The notes below the pieces were generated by a model. The model saw only the letters and a list, made by a program, of their open reading frames with translations. It was not told where the DNA came from and ran no database searches. A stretch of DNA of 36,520 nucleotides, taken from assembly GCA_902806105.1 (NCBI GenBank), contig CADCVI010000098.1:1-36520 (forward strand), given 5' to 3'. The DNA comes from an uncultured Rubrobacteraceae bacterium (GTDB lineage Bacteria; Actinomycetota; Rubrobacteria; Rubrobacterales; Rubrobacteraceae). Made by a program: the position numbers and the translations under genes. Positions 20,169 to 27,316 of the stretch are shown in pieces (position 1 is the first letter of the stretch; every line of letters starts with the position of its first letter).

Positions 20169-20372
20169 AGATGGGGAAGGCGTCGATTTTGAAGTCGAAT
20201 GTTCGAACCTCCCGCTCCGAGGTGGTTCGGTACTTCTTCTCCTTCAACACGGGTCGAAGAGAGGACCTTCGTTCTGGCGGAGAGGCCTCACTACCGTCGC
20301 AAGCCAAGAACGCATCGATTACTAGCGCGAAACCAACGTACATATGCCACCGAGAAACAAGACAGGGGTCCC

Positions 20373-20582
20373 ATGTATACCCAGCACCCTAGAAGCGAGC
20401 GAGACGTTAGCCGCGACCGGCTACTGAAGCGGATGGCGGATGCCGGCGAGGGCGGCAACCCCAAGGAAGTGACGAGGGCCCTGGCCGACGCCAAAAACTG
20501 GTTGAGCGAGAACCACGTCGGCGATAATTCCGTCCGCAAAGCCCAGTTTCGACTGCTGAGGTCGTTCCCGCCAGTCCGCTAG
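20373..20582 (+). CDS. Small hypothetical protein (69 aa)
   Basis: No known family recognised. The protein is hydrophilic and helical: a charged N-terminus (SERDVSRDRLLKRM), a Gly-rich turn, and a central amphipathic stretch (EVTRALADAKNWL) followed by a basic tail. There is no membrane segment. The start ATG 20373 has AGGGG at about 20364-20368. A longer in-frame reading from 20199 contains a proline/arginine-rich N-terminus of noncoding character and is not preferred. A promoter-like TTGACC/TACTAT lies about 200 nt upstream. Support is moderate. Confidence 0.5.
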   Translation: MYTQHPRSERDVSRDRLLKRMADAGEGGNPKEVTRALADAKNWLSENHVGDNSVRKAQFRLLRSFPPVR

Positions 20583-20646
20583 CGTCTCGCCTGAGCCCTC
20601 CGAAGCTCCGCACAAGCTTCTCCAACCTTGTGTAACTATTGTGTCA

Positions 20647-20652
20647 TATAAT
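20647..20652 (+). promoter_or_regulatory. -10 element for the 26-aa peptide
   Basis: Perfect TATAAT; TTGTGT at 20628-20633 is too close (13 bp) to be a normal -35. The predicted leader of about 40 nt holds GAGGAGG before ATG 20699. Confidence 0.45.
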
Positions 20653-20698
20653 AGGTCTTACAAGGTGGAGGAAGAGAGCGGTGAGGAGGTGAAGGCAC

Positions 20699-20779
20699 AT
20701 GCGCGGAGGAACTTTGAGCCTGGTGGTGACGGTCGTGGTGGTGATCCTGCTGGTCTTGCTGGTACTGCAGCTTCTCTAA
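20699..20779 (+). CDS. 26-residue hydrophobic single-span membrane peptide
   Basis: A very short ORF: ATG, 26 codons, TAA. After a 5-residue polar basic start (MRGGT) the remaining residues are almost all Val, Leu and Ile with two Thr, one Ser and a Gln near the end; they form a single transmembrane helix. GAGGAGG at 20683-20689 is a strong ribosome binding site 9 nt before the ATG, and a perfect TATAAT lies 46 nt upstream. Codon use is GC-rich at third positions. Small membrane peptides of this size act as subunits, regulators or toxin-like peptides; nothing here decides. No family can be named. Confidence 0.55.
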   Translation: MRGGTLSLVVTVVVVILLVLLVLQLL

Positions 20780-21311
20780 TCTTCGAGGGGCTGTAGCGTT
20801 GCTGGATCGGCGAACGAAGGTAAGAGTGGACGCGTCGAGGGGGCACAGCGGGTAGGCCGGGAGCCCAGGGGTGACGGCGAGGACCGCTGGCCCCCTCATC
20901 GTGTGCGTCACATAGAAGACCCGGACGACCTTGAGGACATGGTCGAGCGAGGGGTGTGGCTGGCGGGTACCTTCGGGCTCCGGCTTTCTCGTGGACGGAT
21001 GAGCGGGTACGAGGGTGTTGCGAGCGGGGAGATCACGAATAGAGCGCGCCGCGAGTCGACGGCGAGCGCCCCGGCACCCGCACGAGGTGGGGTGGTTGGT
21101 GCCGGAGGCATCGAGGGGCGGTCGGTGCTCGAACCATCGGCGGCCCCGTTGGTTTGTGGGAGTGGAGGGAGCTGCGCGTGCCCCGTTGGGTTTCTCGGCT
21201 GCGCGTGTACACCGAAGATGGTTGTTCCTCGTCGGATTCTTGTACCTAAGGCCAAAGACAGGGGCTCTCTCCGGCATCTAGAGTGCCTGTCGCGAGGAAA
21301 CACACCCTTGC

Positions 21312-21357
21312 CCCCGGCGGTCTCCCTTCCATTTTTCTCACTCTCCCTCCGCCGGGG
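21312..21357. repeat. Inverted repeat, 9-bp arms, pyrimidine-rich loop
   Basis: CCCCGGCGG (21312-21320) and CCGCCGGGG (21349-21357) are exact complements around a 28-nt loop that is nearly all C and T and contains CTCCCT, complementary to Shine-Dalgarno sequences. Confidence 0.6.
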
Positions 21358-21516
21358 CCTCTGATCCCACGGCCGATGGTTGCGGCGGGGCAACGCGTCG
21401 GGCAGAACTCGTTCACGGTCGCGGAAACGAGTGCGTCCAACGCTTCCCGCGATGGTGTGGAAGCCAATGAAGGGGGTAAAGGGGGGGTGTGACCGTTTCA
21501 GCGTTCAGTGATACTT

Positions 21517-21566
21517 GCTCCTCGGGATGTTCTTGCGGTGATCCGCCACGCTGTTTCCCGAGGAGC
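21517..21566. repeat. Inverted repeat, 11-bp arms with inner hairpin
   Basis: GCTCCTCGGGA (21517-21527) and TCCCGAGGAGC (21556-21566) are exact complements. The 28-nt loop holds a smaller GCGG-TGAT-CCGC hairpin. Confidence 0.6.
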
Positions 21567-21817
21567 CCATCCTGGCATGGAGGTGTCGTATTCCGTACGC
21601 ACTCTCGCGCACCGGGGCGTTGGTCCCCAGGCGTCTCTCGCGTACTCGTCGCGCACGGCTTGCGTGATGCTGGGCTATCCTCCATAGCTTCGCGGACCTT
21701 CGAGCGCCGGGGTCATGTGGGTCTGCGGATCGCTCTAACAAAAACCTCGACCACGAAAGGAGGTGCGCCGGACTCCCCCAGCCGCTTCAGTGCTACGGGC
21801 AGCGTCCGGTAAACGCC

Positions 21818-22081
21818 ATGGGTTTCTTTTACGCGCTCGCGATAGAGCATCTCGAGATGGTTTTGTATGCCCTCACGCTTCTCGCCGGCGTGGTGCCTGA
21901 GGCGCTAGCGGTGCTTCAGAGAAGGCGTAGGGGTGGTTTGAGCAGGAGGCGCAGGAGGAGAGGTGGGGGTATATTCGGGGCGCTCGGTATGCTGCTGCTC
22001 GTGTTCTTGTTCGGAGGGATCCTGATCCTGGTGCTCGGTGCCCTCGCGCTATTCAAGATCATCGGGGGCCGCAGGCGCTAG
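21818..22081 (+). CDS. Small two-span membrane protein, hypothetical
   Basis: 87 residues, no family recognised. A first hydrophobic segment (residues ~2-33, FYALAIEHLEMVLYALTLLAGVV) is followed by a very basic loop (RRRRRGG and RRRRRRGGG, ~35-50) and a second strongly hydrophobic helix (~51-80), ending in RRR. The positive-inside pattern puts the loop in the cytoplasm, where it could bind nucleic acid or lipid head groups. No Shine-Dalgarno site lies before ATG 21818 and no clear -10 was found, so expression is uncertain. It is convergent with egtC, 58 bp away. Confidence 0.55.
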   Translation: MGFFYALAIEHLEMVLYALTLLAGVVPEALAVLQRRRRGGLSRRRRRRGGGIFGALGMLLLVFLFGGILILVLGALALFKIIGGRRR

Positions 22082-22087
22082 GAGTTC

Positions 22088-22120
22088 GATGGCCGAGGAG
22101 CGCTCGGATTTGGGGCCATC
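22088..22120. terminator. Possible bidirectional terminator hairpin
   Basis: GATGGCC (22088-22094) pairs with GGCCATC (22114-22120), with an inner GAG/CTC stem, between the convergent 21818 gene and egtC. No T-run. Confidence 0.35.
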
Positions 22121-22139
22121 CTCGACGCGGCGCCAGTGG

Positions 22140-22946
22140 TCAGAGCGGCCGCAGCGTAACCCCTGCGGGGTCCGCGACGAGCAGGTGCCGGTCCGGGACG
22201 GTGCGCCACGCCGGGTCCCCGTCGAGGCGTTCGGAGGCGACCACGACCCTGTCGAGGGAGGAACTGCCGCTCTTGAGGTAGTAGAGCGAGTTGCCTGGGC
22301 CCTCGGTGGAGTATCGGGAGAAGACCAGCGCCTCCCCATCCGTCACGCCAACGTTGAGCGTGGCGGGAACCCTCAGACCCTCGCAGACCGCTGAAACCTT
22401 CTCTAGCGTCGCCGAGGTCGCATCGGCGAGGGTGGCGGCATCGCCCACCGCCGCCCTGCCGGCCCGGAGACGGTCGAGGAGGAGGGCGAAGATCGTCTCT
22501 GAGTCCGTGACGCCGAGGAGCCCGGAGTAGGACTCGTCGCTCAGGGTCTCGCGCAGGGGGCGCATCGCGCCGTGGCGGAAACCCTTGATGGCGCCGTTGT
22601 GGGCGAAGAGGTACGGGCCGGAGGCGAAGGGGGGGACGCCGCTCTCCTCGGCCGGGAGGCCGGGGGTCGCGCTCCGGACGGCGGCGAGGAACGTCCGGGA
22701 GCGGACCTTGGGGGCGATGCTGGCGAAGCTCCTGTCCGCCCACATCGGGGCGTTGGAGCGGTAGACCGCGGGCTCCCCGTCCACCTCCGGCACGTACCAC
22801 CCGCAGCCGAAGCCGTCGGCGTTCACCACCCCGCTCAACATCTCCTCGGGCGCGTAGCTCTGGACCAGCAGCGAATGCTCCGGCTCCAGGACCAGCGAAG
22901 AGAGCCGGGTCTCTTCTCCCCCGAGGTACGCGACTATGCGGCACAT
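22140..22946 (-). CDS. egtC: Ergothioneine biosynthesis glutamine amidotransferase-like hydrolase EgtC
   Basis: 268 residues. It is a class II glutamine-amidotransferase fold protein starting MCRIVAYLG, so the catalytic Cys2 becomes N-terminal after Met removal. NADGFGCGWY and FAHNGAIKGF are typical family motifs. EgtC removes the gamma-glutamyl group from the sulfoxide intermediate made by EgtB. Next to egtB on the same strand, this specific assignment is much better than a generic amidotransferase. It starts 127 bp after the egtB stop and probably belongs to the same transcript. The start is ATG 22946; only a weak purine-rich stretch precedes it. Confidence 0.9.
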   Translation of the reverse strand: MCRIVAYLGGEETRLSSLVLEPEHSLLVQSYAPEEMLSGVVNADGFGCGWYVPEVDGEPAVYRSNAPMWADRSFASIAPKVRSRTFLAAVRSATPGLPAEESGVPPFASGPYLFAHNGAIKGFRHGAMRPLRETLSDESYSGLLGVTDSETIFALLLDRLRAGRAAVGDAATLADATSATLEKVSAVCEGLRVPATLNVGVTDGEALVFSRYSTEGPGNSLYYLKSGSSSLDRVVVASERLDGDPAWRTVPDRHLLVADPAGVTLRPL

Positions 22947-23073
22947 TTCGGCCCGCCTGATCCTCTACCGCTCGGCTTCCTGGAGCAGGCTGGCCCAGGT
23001 TTGTCTTCGCTCGTTCGCGGCTCACCGGACCCCCCAAGCGTCCTCTCGACCGAGCAGGCCCGCTCCGGTGCCG

Positions 23074-24396
23074 TCATCCGTCGCACGCGCAGCGGAAGCC
23101 GACGAAGAGTTGGCGGCGGATGGGGTAGTCCCAGTTGCGGAAGGTGTTGCGGATGGAGCAGGGCCGGGTGGCCCAGGAGCCGCCGCGGAGCACCTTGTAC
23201 TCCGGGCCGAAGAAGACCTCGGAGTACTCGCGGTAGGGGAAGGCCTCGAAGTTCGGGTAGGCGTGGAAGTCGGATGCGGTCCACTCCCAGACGTCCCCGA
23301 TCATGCCGAGGGCTCCGCAGGCGCTCGCCCCGCCGGGGTAGGCCCCTACGGGCGCCGGGCGGAAGGCGAGCGCGTCCAGGTTCGCCCGGCCATCGTCCCG
23401 CGCGGGCACCTCGTCGCCCCAAGGATAAAGCCTCTTGGTACCCGACGAGGGGTCCCAGGAGGCCGCTTTCTCCCACTCCGCCTCCGTGGGGAGGCGCTTT
23501 CCGGCCCAGCGAGCGTAGGCGTCGGCCTCGTACCATGAGACGTGGACGACCGGACCGCTGGGATCGAGCGGCTCGTCGAAGCCGAACCTCTCCGTCCACC
23601 AGGAGTGCGGCTCGGGCTGGTACCAGTGCTTGGGCGCGGCTATGTTCTCCTTCTTTATGAACTCCCAGCCCACCTCGTTCCAGAGTTCGCGCCTCTCGTA
23701 GCCGCCGTCCTCCACGAAGGATGCGTATGCGGCGTTCGTGACGGGCGTCCTGTCGAGGAGGAAGCCGGGGAGGTCCAGGACGTGCGCGCCCCGCTCGTTG
23801 TCCAGGGCATGGGCGCGGTCCTCCGTGCCCATGACGAACTCCCCGCCCGGTACGCTTACCATCCGCGTACCGGGCGGGGTGGCGGGGCTCTCGGGGAGCT
23901 TCACGAGGCTCTCGGGACGGTAGCCCCGGCCCTTCATGAGCCCGAAGGTCTGGAGCAAGGTCTCGTTGTGCTGGGCCTCGTGCTGGAGGATCATGTTGTA
24001 GACGAAGCCGTCGCGGAGCAGCGGGTCGTCGCCTTCGAGATCGGCCTCCGCGAGTGTTTCTCGCACCATGCGGCGCACGGCTTCGAGGTAGACGTCGGCG
24101 CCCTCGCGGTCTAGGAGGTTCAGGGATGGGCGCTCTTCCCTGGGGTGGAGCGAGGCGTCGTACATGTCGTAGAGCTCGCGGTCGGAGAGTTCGCGGCCGT
24201 GGGCCTCCTTGAGTAGCCACAGCTCCTCGTAGTTGCCGATGTGCCCGTAGTCCCAGATCGGGGGGCTCATGATCGGGTCGTGCTGCGCGACGAGGTCTTC
24301 CTTCGAGACCCCTTCGAGCAGGAAGCGCGTCCTCTCCCGCGCTTCCTCCAGCATGCCTAGAAGACCTTGCTTGGATACTGCGTTTCGGGTTTCCAT
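23074..24396 (-). CDS. egtB: Ergothioneine biosynthesis sulfoxide synthase EgtB
   Basis: 440 residues. It is a mononuclear iron enzyme that joins hercynine and gamma-glutamylcysteine (or cysteine) with oxygen to form the sulfoxide. The N-terminal DinB-like domain supplies the three iron ligands His52 (DYGHIGNYEE), His139 and His143 (LQHEAQHNET). The C-terminal formylglycine-generating-enzyme-like domain starts near residue 188 (PGGEFVMGT) and carries RLPTEAEWEKAA, GDVWEWTAS, VLRGGSW and FVGFRCA. Length is typical. TAGCAT 7 nt before the ATG with TTGAAT 16 bp farther up suggests a leaderless transcript. egtD (histidine methyltransferase) and egtA are not in the window. Confidence 0.95.
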   Translation of the reverse strand: METRNAVSKQGLLGMLEEARERTRFLLEGVSKEDLVAQHDPIMSPPIWDYGHIGNYEELWLLKEAHGRELSDRELYDMYDASLHPREERPSLNLLDREGADVYLEAVRRMVRETLAEADLEGDDPLLRDGFVYNMILQHEAQHNETLLQTFGLMKGRGYRPESLVKLPESPATPPGTRMVSVPGGEFVMGTEDRAHALDNERGAHVLDLPGFLLDRTPVTNAAYASFVEDGGYERRELWNEVGWEFIKKENIAAPKHWYQPEPHSWWTERFGFDEPLDPSGPVVHVSWYEADAYARWAGKRLPTEAEWEKAASWDPSSGTKRLYPWGDEVPARDDGRANLDALAFRPAPVGAYPGGASACGALGMIGDVWEWTASDFHAYPNFEAFPYREYSEVFFGPEYKVLRGGSWATRPCSIRNTFRNWDYPIRRQLFVGFRCACDG

Positions 24397-24403
24397 ACCC
24401 CGA

Positions 24404-24431
24404 ATGCTACACGGCGCCTACCGTTATTCAA
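24404..24431 (-). promoter_or_regulatory. egtB promoter
   Basis: On the minus strand TTGAAT (24431-24426), 16 bp, TAGCAT (24409-24404); ATG 24396 begins 7 nt after the -10, so a leaderless mRNA is likely. Confidence 0.5.
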
Positions 24432-24434
24432 AGG

Positions 24435-24484
24435 TCGGGATCGCTCACCGGCCCGCGGCCGAGGCCGTTGGTGAGCGATCCCGA
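24435..24484 (-). terminator. 15-bp perfect inverted repeat after the oxidoreductase gene
   Basis: TCGGGATCGCTCACC (24435-24449) and GGTGAGCGATCCCGA (24470-24484) are exact complements around a GC-rich 20-nt loop. It lies 18 nt after the stop of the minus-strand oxidoreductase gene and just upstream of the egtB promoter. No T-run, so it may act as a terminator or mRNA-end stabiliser. Confidence 0.6.
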
Positions 24485-24502
24485 ACCGGCTCCGGAGGGC
24501 GT

Positions 24503-25462
24503 CTACCCCTCCGCCACCCGCAGCACGATCTTGCCGCGTCCGTGGCCGGAATCTAGGCGCTCGTGGGCCTTGCCGACCTCGTTCAACGGGAGCACCTCGT
24601 CGACGAGCGGCTTCACCTGGCCTCGCTCTATCAGGAGCGTTAGCTCGTCGAGGCGGGCCCGCTCGCGGGAGAGGAAGACGCCGTGGAGGGTCTGGTTGTT
24701 GAGGTACAGCGGGGTCAGGTCGCCCTCGGTGCCCAGGATCGTGGCGAGGCGGCCGAACGGTTTCGTGTACCCGATGCTGTTGATGATCGTGTCGCCGCCG
24801 GCGGTGTCGAAGACGGCGTCGACCCCCAATCCTTCCGAGGCTCCGAGGACGGCTTCCGTGAGGTCTCCCTGCGTGTAGTCGAGGGCGACGTCGGCGCCGA
24901 GGGCTTTGAGGGTCTCCTGGTTCTGCGGCCCGGCCGTGGCGAAGACGCGGGCACCGGCGGTCTTGGCGATCTGGATCGCGAACGAGCCCACGCCCCCGGC
25001 GCCGCCGTGGATCAGGACGGTCTCGCCGACTCTTATCTGCATCCTGCGGATCAGGGCCTCGTAGGCGGTCCCGCCGGCGAGTGGCACCGCCGCCGCCTCT
25101 TCGTGGGAGATGGAGGCGGGCTTCTTCGCGACGATGGCCGCCGGGGCGACGTTGTACTCGGCGTAGGAGCCGTTGGACCCCGGCCCGAAGAGCTCGGGGG
25201 TGTAGTACACCTCATCTCCTGCGGAGAAGTCCGTGACCCCCGGCCCTGCCTCCTCGACGACGCCGGAGATGTCGGCGCCCAGCACCATGGGCGCCTCCTG
25301 GCCCATCGCGTCGCCCATCGCCCTGAACTTGGCGTCCACCGGGTTCGTGCCGGCCGCGACCACGCGCACCAGCACCTGCCCCGGGCCGGCCTGCGGCCTC
25401 TCGACGTCCCTCTCCTCGAAAAGCTCCGGGCCCCCGAATTTCGGCGTTACCATGGCTCGCAT
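24503..25462 (-). CDS. NADP-dependent oxidoreductase, quinone-oxidoreductase / zinc-less MDR type
   Basis: 319 residues of the medium-chain dehydrogenase family: GroES-like N-terminal domain (AAGTNPVDAKFR, VLGADISGVVEEAGPGV) and Rossmann domain with the NADP motif HGGAGGVGSFAIQIAK at about residues 149-164. Structural zinc cysteines are absent, which fits the quinone oxidoreductase / crotonyl-type subgroup. It probably reduces quinones or reactive enals; the substrate is not known. The start is ATG 25462 with GAAAGG upstream. It is divergent from mmsA with 165 bp between. GTAC-containing half sites occur in this gap at about 25480-25500, but no operator can be assigned. Confidence 0.88.
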   Translation of the reverse strand: MRAMVTPKFGGPELFEERDVERPQAGPGQVLVRVVAAGTNPVDAKFRAMGDAMGQEAPMVLGADISGVVEEAGPGVTDFSAGDEVYYTPELFGPGSNGSYAEYNVAPAAIVAKKPASISHEEAAAVPLAGGTAYEALIRRMQIRVGETVLIHGGAGGVGSFAIQIAKTAGARVFATAGPQNQETLKALGADVALDYTQGDLTEAVLGASEGLGVDAVFDTAGGDTIINSIGYTKPFGRLATILGTEGDLTPLYLNNQTLHGVFLSRERARLDELTLLIERGQVKPLVDEVLPLNEVGKAHERLDSGHGRGKIVLRVAEG

Positions 25463-25560
25463 ACGAATACCTTTCTCTGGTACTTACGTCTGGCGTACTC
25501 AGGCACATGCTACACGCCATCGGGTCCCGAACATGTGGTTCTGTCCCCCCTCCGGCTCGA

Positions 25561-25569
25561 TGCTATGCT
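25561..25569 (+). promoter_or_regulatory. Extended -10 promoter of mmsA
   Basis: TGCTATGCT fits TGn-TATnnT. No strong -35. ATG 25628 follows a ~50-nt leader with AGAGGAGG at 25616-25623. Confidence 0.45.
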
Positions 25570-25627
25570 GGCGGAAGAGAGGGACGTGGCCCCGTCGGGG
25601 TCCGGAGAGCTTCACAGAGGAGGCCTT

Positions 25628-27130
25628 ATGCAGGGGACGACGCAGGAGGTAAGGAACCTTATAGGGGGGCGCTGGGAGGGCGCGAACGGCCACGAGACCG
25701 AGGCCGTCTACGACCCGGCAACGGGCAAGGTCCTCGCCGAAACCCCGCTCTCCACGAGGGAGGATCTCGACCGGGCGGTGAAGGCGGCCTCGGAAGCCTT
25801 CGGGCCCTGGGCGGCGACGCCGGTGATGGAGAGGGCGCGCCTTCTGTTCCGTTTCAAGATGCTGCTCGAGGAGCACTTCGAGGAGCTCAGGGACCTCGTG
25901 ACGCTCGAAAACGGCAAGGATGCCAGGGATGCCGGCGGCGAGGTGAGGCGCGGCATCGAGGTCGTCGAGTTCGCCTGCGGGATGCCGACCCTGATGATGG
26001 GTGAGTCTCAGCGCGACGTCGCGCGGGGGATAGACAACGTCTCGTACCGCTACCCGCTCGGGGTGGTCGCCGCGATCACGCCCTTCAACTTCCCGTGCAT
26101 GGTGCCGCTGTGGACGCTGCCCGTGGCGATAGGGGCCGGCAACGCCTACATCCTCAAGCCCTCGGAGAGGACGCCGCTCTCGGCGATGCGCCTCGCGGAG
26201 CTCCTGCTGGAGGCCGGGCTCCCCGAGGGGGTCCTGTCGATCGTCAACGGCGGCCGCGAGGCGGTGGACGCCATCCTGGAGCACCCCGGCATCGAGGCGG
26301 TCTCGTTCGTGGGCTCGAAGCCCGTGGCGGAGCACGTCTACACGGTCGGGGCGGCGCACGGCAAGAGGGTTCAGGCCCTCGCCGGGGCCAAAAACTCGAT
26401 GATCGTGATGCCGGATGCGGTGCTTGAGAAGGCGGTGCCGAACATCGTGAGCAGCGCCTACGGCAACGCCGGGGAGCGCTGCCTCGCCGGGAGCGTCCTG
26501 GTGGCGGTCGGGGGCATCGCGGACGAGGTCGTCGAGAAGATCGGGGCTGCCGCCTCGGCCATGAAGGTCGGCCCCGGCTACGAGGAGGGCTCCGAGTTGA
26601 CCCCGGTCATAAGGGACTCCCATCGCGACAAGGTCAGGAGCTACATCGACCTCGGAGAGGAAGAAGGGGCGACGGTCGCCCTGGACGGCAGGGAGCCGCC
26701 CCGGGAGGAGGGCTTCTTCGTGGGGCCGACCATCCTGGATCACGTCAAGGGCGAGATGCGGGTGGCCAGGGAGGAGATCTTCGGTCCCGTCCTCTCCGTG
26801 GTGCGCGTGGATTCCCTGGACGAGGCCATAGAGTTCACGAACGCTAGCCCGTTCGGGAACGCCTGCTCGATCTACACGGAGAATGGGGCTGCCGTGCGCC
26901 ACTGGCGCGAGCGCGTGGAGGCCGGGATGCTCGGCGTCAACGTCGGCGTCGCGGCACCGATGGCGTTCTTCCCGTTCAACGGCATAAAAGACTCGTTCTA
27001 CGGCGACCTGCACGCCACCGGCAAGGACGGGGTCCGCTTCTTCACGGAGAACAAGGTCGAGATAACGCGCTGGCTCTCGGAGCCAGGACCCACCCCCGAC
27101 GTCCAACTCCCCACGGAGGCCGGAGCATAG
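25628..27130 (+). CDS. mmsA: CoA-acylating methylmalonate-semialdehyde dehydrogenase
   Basis: 500 residues. It oxidises methylmalonate semialdehyde (or malonate semialdehyde) with CoA to propionyl-CoA or acetyl-CoA, in valine, myo-inositol or beta-alanine breakdown. It is an aldehyde dehydrogenase fold protein with the MmsA traits: VAAITPFNFPCMVPLW near residues 140-155, the catalytic Cys285 in GERCLAGS, EEIFGPVLSVVRVD, and the closing FPFNGIKDSFYGD. Start ATG 25628 is supported by AGAGGAGG. An in-frame extension upstream runs antisense to the oxidoreductase gene and is rejected. A terminator-like hairpin follows at 27163-27190. No other valine or inositol genes are beside it. Confidence 0.93.
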   Translation: MQGTTQEVRNLIGGRWEGANGHETEAVYDPATGKVLAETPLSTREDLDRAVKAASEAFGPWAATPVMERARLLFRFKMLLEEHFEELRDLVTLENGKDARDAGGEVRRGIEVVEFACGMPTLMMGESQRDVARGIDNVSYRYPLGVVAAITPFNFPCMVPLWTLPVAIGAGNAYILKPSERTPLSAMRLAELLLEAGLPEGVLSIVNGGREAVDAILEHPGIEAVSFVGSKPVAEHVYTVGAAHGKRVQALAGAKNSMIVMPDAVLEKAVPNIVSSAYGNAGERCLAGSVLVAVGGIADEVVEKIGAAASAMKVGPGYEEGSELTPVIRDSHRDKVRSYIDLGEEEGATVALDGREPPREEGFFVGPTILDHVKGEMRVAREEIFGPVLSVVRVDSLDEAIEFTNASPFGNACSIYTENGAAVRHWRERVEAGMLGVNVGVAAPMAFFPFNGIKDSFYGDLHATGKDGVRFFTENKVEITRWLSEPGPTPDVQLPTEAGA

Positions 27131-27162
27131 AAGAGTAGCGCGGGAAGGTTCCCTTACGACAA

Positions 27163-27194
27163 GGCCGGTCCCGGTTGTTCGGGGCCGGCCTCTT
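27163..27194 (+). terminator. Terminator after mmsA
   Basis: GGCCGGTCCCG (27163-27173) pairs with CGGGGCCGGCC (27180-27190) with one wobble and a 6-nt loop, followed by TCTTCCTT. Confidence 0.65.
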
Positions 27195-27204
27195 CCTTGC
27201 CACG

Positions 27205-27233
27205 TTGACCGTGGGCTTTGCATCCTCTAGTCT
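27205..27233 (+). promoter_or_regulatory. Candidate promoter of the MHS transporter gene
   Basis: TTGACC (27205-27210), 17 bp, TAGTCT (27228-27233). Downstream, two tandem GGTGT[AT]AA-like repeats (27248-27264) lie in the leader and could bind a regulator; this is inference. Confidence 0.4.
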
Positions 27234-27316
27234 TCTTTCAGGGAGAAGGTGTAAAGGGTGTTAAGGGAAGGGGTGAATCTTGCGTTACGCGACCGATCTT
27301 TTGACGGGCGGATTCC

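Larger units (their letters stand above)
20780..21817. other. Gene-poor kilobase with inverted repeats
   Basis: About 1 kb without a convincing gene: overlapping frames on both strands are open but show no domain, no good start signal and low-complexity Arg/Pro/Ser content. Two inverted repeats are present, each with a 28-nt loop (21312-21357 and 21517-21566). An orphan Shine-Dalgarno-like AAAGGAGGTG occurs at about 21757-21766 with no suitable start codon after it. It could be decayed DNA or hold an RNA gene; no known RNA class (RNase P, tmRNA, SRP) was recognised. Confidence 0.5.

Noticed and set aside
20171..20230. Possible tRNA-like sequence with TTCGAA near 20205
   Set aside because: The arms do not pair into a cloverleaf, and no acceptor stem was found.
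21757..21766. Strong Shine-Dalgarno-like AAAGGAGGTG
   Set aside because: No start codon at usable spacing in any frame leads to a protein-like ORF; the next gene's ATG is over 50 nt away.
25463..25510. HxlR-type operator from GTAC half sites
   Set aside because: The half sites share only GTAC with poor symmetry, too weak to annotate.
24683..25627. In-frame extension of mmsA by about 315 residues
   Set aside because: It runs antisense through the oxidoreductase gene, has no domain similarity, and the family's normal N-terminus with a strong ribosome binding site begins at 25628.
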